A stretch of 64,000 nucleotides of DNA from Helianthus annuus (GCF_002127325.2 NC_035443.2:28797838-28861837), one strand, 5' to 3'; shown: positions 11,457-24,827, counted from the first letter of the stretch. The notes: a model not told the origin generated them from the sequence alone. Program-made: numbers and translations.

Positions 11457-11541
11457 GTATAGTGAAAGGGGGAGTCATAAGGTAGTTAGAACTTTTAATT
11501 GTTATGTTTTACTAATGAATACTTCAATTCTTGTTTTGTAG
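11457..11541 (+). other. Probable intron 2 of element B's third ORF (85 nt)
   Basis: The stretch starts GTATAG and ends TTGTTTTGTAG. Removing it joins KIVIK to a frame that runs openly for about 2 kb, apart from one TAG, and contains the SLIDEP motif shared with element A. Unspliced, the frame stops at 11484. The donor is weak. Element A shows no intron here. Confidence 0.5.
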
Positions 11542-13894
11542 GGCCTTCGAAAGAACCACAATCAAGTCTGATAGATGAGCCAGTGTTGGATCCATCAAGC
11601 ATACCTCAAGAAGGGATTGACTTGACAAAGGCAACGTTTGAGTAGTATGTAAAGCTTACTGAAGATCTAACTCAGAAAGATCAAGGTACAAGTGCTCCAA
11701 CAGAAAGTGTCAAAGACAAAGAGCCTGAAGGTGTTGCACGTGATGATTCAAGTGAAGCTGATGATGAGACCACTGAGACAGAAACAGAGCTTGATCTTAC
11801 AACGCTTGGTCGTGGAAAAGCTCAGTTGAAAAAGAAATCAACAAAGAAGAAGAAAGGATCTGACGAAGAAGATTCTACTTACACTCCATCAGTAGTTGGT
11901 GAGCGAAAAAAGCTGAGGATAAAGCGAAATGCATTTCAAACTGGAGTGATTCCAAGAAATGTCAGAGCAAGAAAAGGTGGTGCCTCAATGCTAGAAATCC
12001 AAAGTGGTAAAAATGAAAAACATTTTACAACTTCAAAGGTGTCTGAAGCTGAAAAAGTTCAAAGTGTCAAAGTTCCAGTAGTTCCAGAAGTACAACAACA
12101 TGTTGAAGAGCCTGAGGTTGAGATTCAAAAGAAAGGTGGTAATGATGATTATGTTGAAGTCAATGAAGTAAGAGCAGCTACACCTCCACCACCACCACCA
12201 CCACAAGATCTACCTATTCTTGAAGCTCCTGAATCTTCAAGATCAAAGGATAAAGATTTTTCTAATCTGTTTGGAGATCTTCCTCATGCTACGGGGGTAT
12301 ATAAAGATGATTTAATGCTTGATGATGATTTTGATGTGTTCAACAACGCGGTAGTGAAAGAGCTGGAGAAGAAAGTTGGTGAACTTGAGAAACAAAAAGA
12401 AAAAGCTGAAGCTGAGCGTGAAGTGTTAAAGAAGAAGCTTGAAGAGCTGATGAAAGAAAATGAGGAAATAAAGACGGTCATGATCAATCAAGCAAAGAAA
12501 ATAAAAACAATGGAAGATGACGTTGAAGACAATACAAAGCTCTTTGATGTTATGCAACAAGAAATTTCTGATATGAATAAGAAGCTGGTGAAGATGAATG
12601 AGATAAACCAGTCGCAAAATCAATTGATTAATGAACTACATGAAGCATTAGCGAATGAGTTCAAAGTGATGAAGTTGGAGATGGAAGCGATGAAGGCTGA
12701 TAAAGTTATAAAAGATGATCAACTCAACATGCTATACACTATTATGGAAAGTCATCTGAACATTGATGTTCATGCTGTCTTCAACAACATTGAAGTCAAA
12801 AGAGCCAAAGAACGTAGAGTTGAAAGAGAAAGACGATTGGCTGAAGAAGCAACACTAAAGAAGAAAAGTGTTATAGAAGAGACTCAAGAAGTAGGTGGTT
12901 CTTCGCGTCAAGTTGACGTAGAAATGGTTGATGCTGAAGTAGATCCTAAGGGATTCGTGCTTGTTGGTGAGTCTTCTACTCTTTCTTATGATTTTGATGA
13001 TATAGTTCGCCGAGTGCATGTTATACAAAAGAAAAAGAAGGCGAAAGAAGTATTGTTGTTGAGATGGAAAGATGAGGAAGTAGTAGAAGAAGAAGAAGAT
13101 GAAGAAGAGAAGATTGATGATGAGTTGTTTGATTACATCGACAACTTTCCAGAAGGTGATGATGATGACAATGATCAAGGTTCATCTGGGTTGTTGATTG
13201 TGAATCCGTCTGTGCAACAAAAGATTGAAGATTTCCTCAATGATGAGATCAATGAACAAGAGGATGATCAACATCAAGAAGCCTCTACATCAGGAAAGCA
13301 ACACGTCGACCAGGTATTCCTCACACAACCGACTGTCATTTATTTACATGCTCGATATAAGGAGGAGCTAGAGGTACCTAGGTCAAGGGAGGAGATGATA
13401 GAGGAACTGGGCTTAGATGATGTGAAATTCAAGTTCGATATAGAGGATGAAATACCTCTGTCACCAGAAAGAGAGTATGAATTTGTATATGCCCAGGAAG
13501 CAGACAAGTATAATGACGTGATAGTTGAAGATGCGTCTGATTCGTCTGATGAATAAACAGATTTTCATTACTCTGGTGTTGATGAGCCATTTCCTTCATT
13601 GGCTGAAATGTTCAAAGATCAAAATGAAGACGAAATCAGAAGATTGATGAAAAGATAACAACATAAGGTGTTCCGAGAACTATACCTAGAGAAAGTCTTG
13701 CTGAAGAAAGGAAGAAGTGGTTTAAAGTTATGCCAAAAGAAAGGAAGTTCATAAGGCTGCTTCAGTACTTTAGACATGATGCAAAGATCTCATGGGGCGA
13801 CATCTTGTCTTGGGGTTATCTGGAAGACTTACAAGTGTACACCATTAGACGGGAGCAGGGGGTACAATATTTTGAATATTTGGCAGATATCAAG

Positions 13895-14522
13895 TGATGG
13901 GAATCATGGTATCAAAATATTAGCGGAAGCGGTTTATATAATTTACCAAAAGCCGATTATATAAATTTGATTTATTAATCCGATTAATAAATATTCCCAA
14001 TCAGGATCAAGGTTATACGCGTATAAACAAATAAACGAAATAAACAACCATAGAGGGTTTTAGTAATCAACCTTTGACGACTACACCGAAATTGTAACAC
14101 GCGGGTTACAACGAATCCCCGCTAGTAGGAAGTTCACAACCGAGCACAAGATACCCGAGAGTAGAACCGGCCAAGAAGGAGGCGGCAGCGATGCTTGATT
14201 GACGGCAAAAGAGTGGCGGCCAAGCTTAGGAGGGTGGCTAGGGTTTTGTGTTTTATAAAAGTGTGTCTAGGGTTTTCACCTTAAACATCCTTTTATAAAA
14301 CCCAATCTTACATTAAGGCCCTTTAAGATTATACAATTATAATCCTCTTAATAATAATCTAATTAATATTAAGTCCCCCAGGTTTAAACTATTATTATTT
14401 CATAAATAATAATCTACCTACTCGTGAACATATACGATTCGTGTACCAACGTGTAACTCTTCGGATCGTACCGAGTTAGTTACGTTGACTTTAATTAAGG
14501 TCGGACATACATATATCGAACA
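13895..14522 (-). repeat. Element E LTR (3' LTR in element orientation)
   Basis: The LTR starts TGATGGGAATC and ends CGAACA. It is the same length as the partner at 20594-21221. The purine tract lies next to it at 14523-14535, which marks it as the 3' LTR. Confidence 0.95.
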
Positions 14523-14535
14523 ATCTCCCACTTGG
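14523..14535 (-). promoter_or_regulatory. Element E polypurine tract
   Basis: On the minus strand the sequence reads CCAAGTGGGAGAT, directly against the inner edge of the 3' LTR. Confidence 0.75.
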
Positions 14536-15401
14536 ACGATTTTAATTAAATGAGTCAACGTGTGCAGAGTTGGATGCCTAGCTGCATCGCACTGCTCTTA
14601 ACACGGCATGACACTTTACAGTCGTCAACTAGTTCTTTGCGTTCAAGTAACACTTTACTTAACCAAATACTATAGCCCTGATAATTCTATCAATAAGTCC
14701 CTTCTATATAGAACATTCGTTGATCATAAGACATGGATCATTCATTCTTATATAGTGATCAACCATTCTCTATTCTCGTCTTTAATTCAAAGTGGTCTAA
14801 CGAACTACTTTTAGTCCGAGTGTGGCCACGCGTTTATTCCAGTTTGAGTTAACGAGGGCGCCAGAATGTCTAAACTTCTAATCCTACAGAAGTACAGAAT
14901 TCCATCAGCATCATACAATTCCCACTTAACCTTGGATTCCTCCCAACGCTACCCGGATTACTACCCATGTTTCAGGACAGTGTTAGATAACATCAAAGAT
15001 TGTCCTTGATCAATGTAGTTTAATATGTGCCTAAGGAAAAAGGACAGATTGAACATATCAATACCAAAACATCTCATGACTTAGATCCATGGAGATCGTT
15101 TTGAAGCGAGTCACATCCAATATCACTCCCTAGTGATATCTGTGAATTTTGATTCTCAAACTCTTGAGTTATTCATCTCATGAATACAATCATCTCAATT
15201 CACAATAGTCTTACATTCAAATTCATTCCCATGTAATTTGATCGACTACGGATATTTTAGAATACGCTTATTCAAGGATATAAACATACAAATAACGAAC
15301 ACAGTTACAAATAATTAAACTTGCATTTAACCAATAAATCAAATAACTATTTCAATGTAACTGTTGTAGTTCAAAATTAAAACACCAATACTAACTACAG
15401 A

Positions 15402-18400
15402 TCATGCCCACTGTCTAGCAAATCTAAGCCCAATTTTTTTAGCATGCTCCTCATGTTTGGCTTGAGGTAGAGGCTTAGTAAAGGGGTCAGCCAGATTTAG
15501 ATCCGTATGAACTTTGCTTATTACGATGTCTCCACGCTCTATTATCTCTCTAATATAGTGGAATTTTCTGAGTATATGCCTTGTGGTTTGATGTGACCTT
15601 GGTTCCTTTGCAAGAGCAATGGCACCAGTATTGTCACACAACATCTCGATTGGTTTCTTTATGCTAGGCACAACGTCGAGATCAGTAATGAACTTCTTCA
15701 TCCAGGCAGCCTCCTTAGTAGCATCCAATGCAGCGTTGTATTCTGATTCACAGGTGGATTGAGCAACTACACTTTGCTTCGAGCTCTTCCAAGTAACAGC
15801 CCCACCATTCAGAATGAAAACATATCCCGTCTGTGATCTTGAATCGTCACGATCAGTCTGGAAACTTGCATCAGTATAACACTTAACTGATAGCTCTTCA
15901 TCCAGTCCTCCATATATTAAGAACATATCCTTAGTCCTTCTTAAGTACTTAAGAATGTTCTTTACTGCAGCCCAGTGACTCTCTCCTGGAGTCTGTTGAT
16001 ATCTACTCGTCATGCTAAGAGCATACGAGACATCAGGTCTAGTACGTAACATGGCGTACATGATGGAACCGATAGCAGAAGCATATGGAACTCTTTCCAT
16101 TTTCTTCTTTTCCTCTTCGGTCTTAGCACACTGCTCACAATTAAGAATGGTTCCATGTGCCATGGGCAAGAGCCTCCTTTTTGAGTCTTGCATTGATTAG
16201 CGTCGTATGACCTTATCAATATATGTACTTTGACTTAAACCTAATAACCGCTTTGACCTATCTCTATAAATCTTTATTCCTAGAATATAAGCGGCTTCAC
16301 CAAGATCTTTCATTGCGAAACATTTTCCCAACCAAGCCTTAACTTCTTTTAGCATAGGGATATTGTTTCCAATGATTAGTATGTCATCTACATACAGAAT
16401 TAGAAAAGTGATATAGCTCCCAATAGATTTCTTGTAAACACACGGTTCATCTTCGTTTTTAATGAAGCCAAACTCTTTAATTTTCTGATCAAAATGAAGA
16501 TTCCAGCTGCGAGATGCTTGCTTCAATCCATAGATGGATTTATTTAGCTTGCACACCTTATTAGGATTATTTGGATCGACAAAACCTTCAGGTTGAACCA
16601 TATAGACATCTTCAAGTAAGTGTCCATTAAGGAACGCGGTCTTAACATCCATTTGCCATATCTCATAGTCATAATATGCAGCAATGGCAAGTAGAATTCT
16701 AATAGACTTAAGCATGGCTACTGGCGAGAAAGTTTCCTCATAATCAATTCCTTGAGTCTGAGTGAACCCTTTTGCTACAAGCCTTGCTTTGTAGGTTTGC
16801 ACATTTCCATCCATGTCGGTCTTCTTCTTGAAGATCCATTTGTTTCCTACAGTCCGACCATCGGTAGGAAGATCAACCAAATCCCAGACTTGGTTATCAT
16901 ACATGGATTGCATCTCTGCATTCATGGCTTCTTGCCATTTCTTGGATTCTGAATCCAACATTGCAGCTTTGTAAGTAGCAGGTTCAGCTTCATCAATCAT
17001 GAAGATATCGTCATACCTTTCAGGGGCCCGACGATCCCTAATACTTCATCGAACACTTGGTGTTTCTGTTGTTTCTTGAGTCCTCTCAGGCTCAACTTCA
17101 ACAACTGGATCAATTACTTCTGGTTCTGTTTGAACAACTGGTTCAGTCACTTGTGATTCTCGAATTTCTTCAAGATCCACATGGTTTTCTCCAACCCCTC
17201 TTGCCAGAAGCTCTTCCTCCAAGAAAGTGCCTCTGCGTTTTGTGAAAATCTTATTTTCAGTGGGGTGGTAGAAAAGGTAACCGATCCTTTTAGCGTATCC
17301 GACAAAAACCACTTTTTCGCCTCAGAAATCTAGTTTATCCGAAGATTCTAGAGTGACATAAGCGTTACATCCCCAGACCTTGAGATAAGATACTTTTGGT
17401 TTCTTTCCATGCCATATCTCATAAGGCGTTTTGTCAACCTTCTTCGTTGGAGCTATATTCACAAGTTTTGCGGCAGTTTCCAGAGCATAACTCCAAAAGG
17501 AGCATGGGAGGGTTGTTCGACACATCATTGATCGAACCATATCTAATAGAGTTCGATTTCTCCGTTCAGACACACCATTATGTTGTGGCGTTCCAGGTGG
17601 AGTGAGCTGTGAAACTATCCACAATCCTTTAGATGGTCGATGAACTCCTGACTAAGATATTCACCGCCTCGATCTGATCGAAGCATCTTAATAGTTCTAT
17701 TTAGCTGATTCTCTACTTCGTTTTGGTACTCCTTGAACTTTTCAAATGTCTCATGTTTATGCTTCATCAGATAAACATAACCATATCTACTGAAATCATC
17801 AGTGAATGTAACAAAGTATCTTTCTCCATGTCTTGACATTGTTCTGAATGGACCACATACATCTGTATGTACAAGTCCCAATAGATCATTAGCTCTTTCT
17901 CCAACATTTGAAAAAGGTGCTTTTGTTAACTTTCCACTTAAGCATGATTCGCATTTGCCAAACGTTTCTGAACCCTTAGAATCTAAGATTCCTGCAGTTT
18001 TAAGTTGTTTAACACGGTTCTCGCTTATGTGACCAAGTCTACAATGCCACATATACGTATCGTTGAAGTCCAACTTATTACGTTTATGGGAGATGTTGTA
18101 TAATATGTTAGTGTTTTGGATTTCTATCTCATAGATTCCATTGTTTGGTTTTGCATCAAAGTAAAATACATTATTAAAATAAGCAGAAATAAATTCACCA
18201 TTAAAATGATAATTGAAACCTTGTCCATGCAAAGCAGAAACCGAAACAATATTTCTAGTAACACTAGGAATAAAATAAACATTGTTCAAAACAAGTTCTA
18301 AACCAGAAGGAAGTAAAAGAACATATTCTCCAATCGCCTTCACAGCAACTCTTTGTCCATTGCCAACATGGACCTCCAACTCGCCTTGTTTCAGTTTCTT

Positions 18401-18991
18401 AATCTTTCTTAGTCCCTGCAAAGCATTACAAATGTGAAAACCACATCCTGTGTCAAACACCCATGTTTTGCCAGAAAAAGAAAAGATTTCAATAACATAT
18501 ATACTTGAGGACTCTCCTCCTGAAGCCTTGGCTTGCTTCAGTTCAGCTAAATACTTAGCACAGTTCGTCTTCCAGTGCCCAATTTCATTACAATGAAAAC
18601 ACTTGGCATCCTTCTGAGGCTTCTTGTTTGCAACTAATTTGCCTTTGCCCTTCCCTTTGCCCTGATTGCCCTTTTTCTTGGTGTTAGGTTTCTTAACATG
18701 ACCCTCCTTGATCATCAGCACTGGTGCAGTCTTGCTGGGTATATTCACCTCAGCAGTTTTGAGCATCTGATGCAGTTCTGCAAGTGTCTTCTCCATCCCA
18801 TTCATATTGTAGTTCATAGTGAACTGATCATATGACTTAGGTAATGAGTTGAGGATGATATCCCCAGCTAATTCATCACTCAACGGGGATTCCAGACGAG
18901 CCAAGTGATCAACATATGCCTTCATTTTTAGCACATGAGTGCTAACTGATGTACCATCTTGCATACGAGTGGTTATGAGTGATCTCATCAC
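15402..18991 (-). pseudogene. pol: Element E gag C-terminus and pol (protease, integrase, RT, RNase H)
   Basis: In minus-strand order this holds the gag remainder with a CCHC knuckle (CFHCNEIGHWKTNC, about 18560-18605), protease WVFDTGCGFHIC (about 18435-18475), the GAG-pre-integrase region (WHCRLGHI near 18040), the integrase core, RT with YVDD at about 16385-16396, and RNase H ending at 15402. Breaks are a frameshift near 17620 (stop at 17615-17617), TGA at 17322 and 17046 where arginine (CGA) is likely ancestral, and TAA at 16197. About 880 bp of non-coding sequence separate the pol stop from the 3' LTR. The reading frame is otherwise continuous, so decay is mild. Confidence 0.92.
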
Positions 18992-19323
18992 ATTTTCTGT
19001 TGGAACATTTCAACCAGGTGCTCATTCATCTCATATGCCATCATGTCATCCATGGTCCTTTGAAGTTCAGGAATCATGGATGCTAACATTAAACATGAGA
19101 CTTTCATAGAGTCATCAAAGTGCTTTGCATAGTTTCTATATGCAACAGTTTGCTGATTGATGGGTTCATCAGGGACTGGTGTTTCAAGAACATACAGTTT
19201 GTTCTCCGCTTTGAGAACAATTTTCAAGTTGCGGTGCCAGTCCATGAAGTTGGAGTGGTTCAGTGTGTCCTTCTCTAAGATGGACTTGAGAGAGAATTGG
19301 GAGGAATTGTTTTCAGTTGACAT
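18988..19323 (-). pseudogene. gag: Element E gag N-terminal part
   Basis: The ATG at 19323 begins MSTENNSSQFSLKSILEKD, a copia Gag N-terminus of the kind that packages element RNA. It ends at TGA near 18988, where the frame shifts by one base into the rest of gag starting at 18991. An intact element would have a single Gag-Pol frame, so this is damage rather than a designed junction. Confidence 0.85.
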
Positions 19324-20593
19324 CTACAAAATTCAAAATTAATTAATTAGTATTTTATGCTTTTAATATCTTAATTTAATTTTATGACCCAAAAACAAAA
19401 TTTTAATTAAGATGAGATCCCGATTCATCATATGACAGTGAATTGGCTTAAGCACTATCCGCTGGTATGATTATGTAGGTAAATAACGATTGTTAATTGT
19501 GTCTACTACACAACTCTCCATTTGGGGTTATCGCTTAAAACGATGTATGTTTAACCCCAACTATGCCCACTTGATGAACAAGTGATGTTTTGTCCTTTAC
19601 TGTTAACTGTAACACCGGCCTATGTTACACAGGAAACGCGATGATTACCTTCTTTCATGATGGACGCCCAAATGTAGGGTATAGCACTAACATTTGGGTT
19701 CGATTTAGAATGAAGTGTTAACTCGTTAAGGGTGGCTTAAAACATCAATTTAAAATTTGGGATTTATTTTAATATTTACAAAATATTTTGAATAACTCGT
19801 AGCATGAGACGAGTTACACAATTATTTATAAAATCCGATTTTATATAATTCGTGATAATAGAAACTCCTTTCCACGCTCGCACGATATAGTTTTAAATAC
19901 CCTATTAAACTATGTCGGTCGTTTTATCGCGAATAATCTTGTTTTAAATATTAATAAAAACCTTTTATTAATTATACTTTTCAGTTTTATAAAACTTGTT
20001 TTAATAAAACCGTTGTCTTGATTGTGAAAATTTTATTTATTTTGGGTTATCTAGATTATTTACAATAAATAAAACACAACCACAAAACACAATAAAAAAA
20101 CGAATCGAGCCCCTAATAGGTTGGCCGTTTCGTTTTAGCCAGAAACGAAACCAACTAGTCAAAAAGGGTTTCAAAAGCTAATTTTTGAAAGCTCCCACTT
20201 GACCCGCGATCTCTATCTTCATGGTACCTGTTCGCCATTTATCTTGATCTTGATCTTGTACTCGAAGGATTACAATAATAAATTTGAAAATACAATAAAA
20301 CCAAATCTATTCTAATCCTATCTATTACATCGGATCCAATATCCGCAACAAAATACAAATAAAAAATACTATTACATCGGATGCAATATCCGAAAAAAAT
20401 ACAAATCAAAATAAAACCATAACCAACACAACCATGACAAAGGTCATAACCTAGGGCTCGATTCACATCACAATCCATAGACAACCAAAAGCTTTTGATC
20501 TTTTGTCAAAACAAATAATTTTTGCCAAATAAAACATATATCAAAATTGTAACTTTACCATCTATACGCGTGTAACCGTGGCTCTGATACCAC
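19324..20593 (-). promoter_or_regulatory. Element E leader and tRNA-Met primer binding site
   Basis: On the minus strand TGGTATCAGAGCC (plus positions 20580-20592) immediately follows the 5' LTR, complementary to the 3' end of initiator tRNA-Met. The remaining 1.2 kb before gag is AT-rich and shows no gene. Confidence 0.9.
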
Positions 20594-21221
20594 TGATGGG
20601 AATCATGGTATCAAAATGTTAGCGGAAGCGGTTTATATAATTTACCAAAAGCCGATTATATAAATTTGATTTATTAATCCGATTAATAAATATTCCCAAT
20701 CAGGATCAAGGTTATACGCGTATAAAGAAATAAACGGAATAAACAACCATAGAGGGTTTTAGTAATCAACCTTTGACGACTACACCGAAATTGTAACACG
20801 CGGGTTACAACGAATCCTCGCTAGTAGGAAGTTCACAACCGAGCACAAGATACCCGAGAGTAGAACCGGCCAAGAAGGAGGCAGCGGCGATGCTTGGTCG
20901 ACGGCAAAAGAGTGGCAGCCAAGCTTAGGAGGGTGGCTAGGGTTTTATGTTTTATAAAAGTGTGTCTAGGGTTTTCACCTTAAACATCCTTTTATAAAAC
21001 CCAATCTTACATTAAGGCCCTTTAAAATTATACAATTATAATCCTCTTAATAATAATCTAATTAATATTAAGTCCCTCAGGTTTAAACTATTATTATTTC
21101 ATAAATAATAATCTACCTACTCCTGAACATATACGATTCGTGTACCAACGTGTAACTCTTCGGATCGTACCGAGTTAGTTACGTTGACTTTAATTAAGGT
21201 CGGACATACATATATCCAACA
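20594..21221 (-). repeat. Element E LTR (5' LTR in element orientation)
   Basis: It starts TGATGGGAATC and ends CCAACA; it adjoins the primer binding site. Identity to the partner LTR is about 98 percent by eye. Confidence 0.95.
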
Positions 21222-22106
21222 TCAAGACCCTCCCGTGGTGGGACATTGATGAGTTGGTCCAAACGAAGAAGATAAAGCAATTTTACCATGGTTTAGATGT
21301 GAAACAACATGACCAACACTTGTGGAGTTATGTGAAGCAGCAATCAAAGGCGAGATATCCTGATTGGAAGCCTCAATATCTGAAGCAAATTGTCACTATC
21401 CTGGAGAATGGTGAAAAGGATATTACTTTAGATGTGAAGCCGCCGAGGTGCTTAAAGAACATGCCACTACGTGCTATGGAACAGGATTTTCATGAAGACT
21501 TTCAAGGTTGGTTATACAATCCAAGCACAGCAGAAGCGGTAATATCTCTGTTTGATAAGTCAAAGGGTGAATCAAGAAGGATCTGCATATTGGATCCTAT
21601 GTGGTTGGTGAATTGCTCAAAGAATGACATTGATTGCTTGTTCTACAACAAGATTGTCTACGAAAACCCTGACAAAGTTCAAGCAATGCAGTACCAGAAG
21701 ATTGTGGATGTGTGCTCCGCTAAAGACATCAACTCCGGCAGGTATTGGAAGTCTAAATGGAGAGACTTGGAGATTGATGAATTCTAGAAGAAGTACAAGC
21801 GCGAACATAGATTCAAGGCTATATCTGAGAAAGCAGCAAAGCTTGGGAAGTTTAAGCTAATGAGACCGCCTCCAATGGATCAAACACCGATTGAAAAGGA
21901 AGAGAACAAGATTCCCAAGTGGGACAGAAAGCGTGACGGTGATCTAGTGTACAGGAAATGGTGGATTGAAGAAGGAAAGCTTCTGAGGAGAAAAATGTTA
22001 GAAGAAAAAGCCGAACAGAGGAGACAGAGGGCCAAGGAACGAAGACGTAAAAGGAAAGACTGAAGCCTATGCTGGAAGGAACTACAGCTACATCCAAGGG
22101 GGAGTT

Positions 22107-22567
22107 TGTTAGTTCATATGTCTGTAGCTTCCGTCAGCATTGAGTCTTATTTTGTATTGTATATGTCTTTTGTGTATTTGTATGTATGTATAACGATAAA
22201 CGAAGGAATGTCGCATAACTGTAAAAGTGAAGTCCGAAGGTTGACAGATGTCATCCGATCGGATGGCCATCCGATCAGATGACCACCCGATCGGATCACC
22301 ACCCGATCGGACAGCACTTATCCTCCCTGAGTTTGCCTATAAATACCTAGCTTGGGTTAGTCATTTAGAACTTTTGCTCAGCTTGTAAGGAGACTCTGTC
22401 AAGTCTAATTCTCTACCGGTTCTCTTGTACTTTCACATCAATCTAATAGAAGATCAGACGGATTTAATCGTTGAACACGTAGTTGTGATTCTGTGACTTG
22501 ATCTATGGTTTCCGCACATTGATTGAGGTTGATTCCACCACGTTCGAGACGAACAGATCCTCATCCA
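22107..22567 (+). repeat. 3' LTR of element B with CCGATCGG repeats, preceded by a polypurine tract
   Basis: CAAGGGGGAG at 22095-22104 precedes TGTTAGTTCATATGTC. Repeats of (A)TCCGATCGGATGGCC occur at 22251-22310 and a TATA box CCTATAAATACC at 22336-22347. The 3' end near GATCCTCATCCA (22567) is uncertain by a few bases because the partner LTR is outside the window. Confidence 0.75.
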
Positions 22568-22773
22568 ATGGCCTAACATAAATCGTTATTATTACGAACC
22601 TTTGCTCCATGTTTTTAGGAGCCAATATATGAATCCTTGTAAACAAGCAGATCTATAATGTCCAATATAAGATGAGATGAGATTAATGCAATGTTTCTCA
22701 CAACTACAAGTTATTAATCAGAGATGAAATACAAGCAACTAGTTAGAAGTGATGCTATGTAAAATCTTTGTAA

Positions 22774-22845
<72 letters not shown>

Positions 22846-23089
22846 AGTAGTTGTAGCCATGATATGAATCGTTGTAAACAAGTAGGTGAGATGGGATCAA
22901 TGCAATTTTCTCACAACCACAAGTTATCAAAGATGAAATACAAGCATCTAGTTAGAAGTAATGTTGTGTAAAATCATTGTAAAGATAGTTAAAACCAAGA
23001 TGTGACAGTTACCTTAGCTGTGATATATGTTTATTATATATCCTTGTCATAGCAAGTAAGACCATAAACAAATGTTCACATTTATTACA

Positions 23090-23154
<65 letters not shown>

Positions 23155-23222
23155 GATGGATCCGAAATGCATAATAATAAGCTTAGAGCTTGAAGTTTTT
23201 CGTGTACTAAGATTAGTTTATA
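22568..23222. repeat. Intergenic spacer with two (AT)n microsatellites and a diverged tandem duplication
   Basis: No gene is seen. Pure AT dinucleotide runs lie at 22776-22841 and 23092-23143. The text around 22632-22775 (ATGAATCCTTGTAAACAAG ... TTTGTAAAGATA) is repeated with changes at 22862-22988. This is the 3' flank of the receptor kinase gene. Confidence 0.8.
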
Positions 23223-24827
23223 TTACCTACCATTCAACATTGTAATGCTTAGTTCATTTTTTGAACTTGCTGCATATGAACTTGAAGATTGAGTAATGTC
23301 CGGGATTGAATTTTCAACGTAAAATCCTGGTTCTTTAGGTGAAGGCAATGGACTCTCACTCCCCAACATCAGGATCACAGAAGTCATAGTCGGTCTATCT
23401 TCCGGGTAACGTTGAACACACAACAAACCAACATGGATTAATCGTAGAACCTGAAACACGTTGATTGATTCACCTAGGCACTTAGCAACTAATTGCATAG
23501 ATCTGCCTTCATTATAGAATTCCCAAGCCTGTAAAGAACAGTAAACACAAGTAATATATTTGGTGTTTCAAAAGGATAAATTGCATTACAATGTAACCAC
23601 CTTTGTTCTCATTTCTATTTAGGTAAATAACTTAACTTGGTCCCCGACTATAGGGAAGTTTTCATTTAAGTAATCTTTAAAGGTATTTGGTAATAGTTTT
23701 CTAATTTGGTTACTTTTTATAGATGAATATAAAGGCAGTTATTTAAAAAAAATGACAACTTTTTAGTTTTACACATATTATACAATTTTCGATTTGATGT
23801 TTATAAAAGGCCCAAACTTACATGTCCAATAAGACTGTTGGAATGTTCTTTGTGGTTGAACCCTCTATTTTTCTCCCCACACACAATTTCGAGCACTAAT
23901 ACACCAAAGCTATATACATCTGATTTTATGGAAAAAATACCATCTCCTGCATACTCGGGTGCCATATAGCCACTGTTAGGAATCAAGTTAATGTAAGGCA
24001 TTCATTAAATAAATGGGAACAAGGTTAAGGTAGATGAATCTCACTATGTGCCAACAACTCTACCAGTGTTTGCCTCAATCTGATTTCCACCAAAAATTCT
24101 AGCCGTGCCAAAATCTGATATCTTTGGGGTCATATCCTTGTCAAGCAAAATATTGCTGACTTTGAGATCCCTATGTATGATTCTGAACCGAGAATCCTGG
24201 TGAAGATAAAGAAGTCCACGAGCAATTCCAATGATAATGTGGTAACGAGCAGGCCAATCAAGGAGTTTGCTTTGTGTTTTATCTGTGAAAAGTTTATCTT
24301 TTAGTTTACATCATTGTTGATTTGATAGTATTCTATGTTTATTTTTATGTGTGGTCCCATTTACCAAATATAAAGGAATCAAGGCTTTTGTTTGGCATGT
24401 ATTCATAAATTAGCATCTTTTCAGCTCCCTCTATGCAGCAACCCAAGATCTTGACAAGATTTCGATGTTGTAGTTTAGATATTGAAATGACTTCATTCTT
24501 GAACTCAAAAACGCCTTGAGTAGATGTTTTTGCTAGCCGCTTCACTGCTATTTCAAGTCCATCTTCGAGTACGCCCTGGAAAATAAACTTTTAAGACAAA
24601 TACTAGCATGGAAAGCCTTTTATACATCTTCAGACTTTAGATGTTCATTGTCTTTTTTTTTTTCCACATTTGTTTTTGTCATTTTTGGGTAAACCACAAT
24701 GCCTACTTTTGATCTCAAATCAGACAAGAATAAAACTAGCGTTCACTAAGAAAATTAGAAGTGACAAAGAAGACACGTATTTGTGGGTTTCGTCAATCAA
24801 TTCGAAACCGTAATGTGTCAGTTTGAT

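Larger units (their letters stand above)
13890..21226 (-). mobile_element. Element E: complete Ty1/copia retrotransposon, minus orientation, with target duplication
   Basis: Two 628-bp LTRs (13895-14522 and 20594-21221) flank a gag-pol region read on the minus strand. The direct repeat TCAAG occurs at 13890-13894 and 21222-21226. Removing the element and one repeat restores B's ORF across LADIK/TLPWWD, which matches A's LHDIMSLPWWD. A tRNA-Met type primer site and a purine tract are in the right places. By eye the LTRs differ at about 14 of 628 positions, so the insertion is fairly recent but not brand new. The lineage within copia was not assigned. Confidence 0.95.
9286..22063 (+). pseudogene. 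Third ORF in env position of element B, split by element E; function unknown
   Basis: Exon 1 is ATG GCA AAG (9286-9294). A perfect donor GTAAGT follows, and the intron ends TTTTTGCAG at 10578. Exon 2 begins RKASDWDK and encodes the N-domain (KPYKFMIHCVVHALSH, MYPRFI). A second short intron at 11457-11541 is supported because splicing it restores the frame into SLIDEP, which A also has. The rest holds a basic region, a coiled coil (12330-12860), an acidic region (13070-13260) and, after element E, the C-domain (21228-22063, with DPMWLVNCS). Breaks are TAG 11197, a deletion with frameshift near 11215-11265, TAG 11643, TAA 13554, further damage to 13800, the E insertion, and TAG 21785. At 11197 element A still has CAG. 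Confidence 0.75.
8827..22567 (+). mobile_element. Element B: older SIRE-type copia, 3' part, hosting elements A and E
   Basis: This stretch repeats A's architecture downstream of pol: spacer, promoter-like block, mini-exon, intron, long third ORF (9286-22063), purine tract and LTR (22107-22567). Its start at 8827 corresponds to a point well inside A's spacer, so the left part of B is expected beyond element A, outside the window. B is further split by element E at 13895-21221. B's third ORF has more stops, deletions and frameshifts than A's, which agrees with greater age. Confidence 0.8.

Noticed and set aside
22776..22841. AT run as a matrix-attachment site or origin
   Set aside because: It is a pure dinucleotide microsatellite; nothing else supports a specific function.
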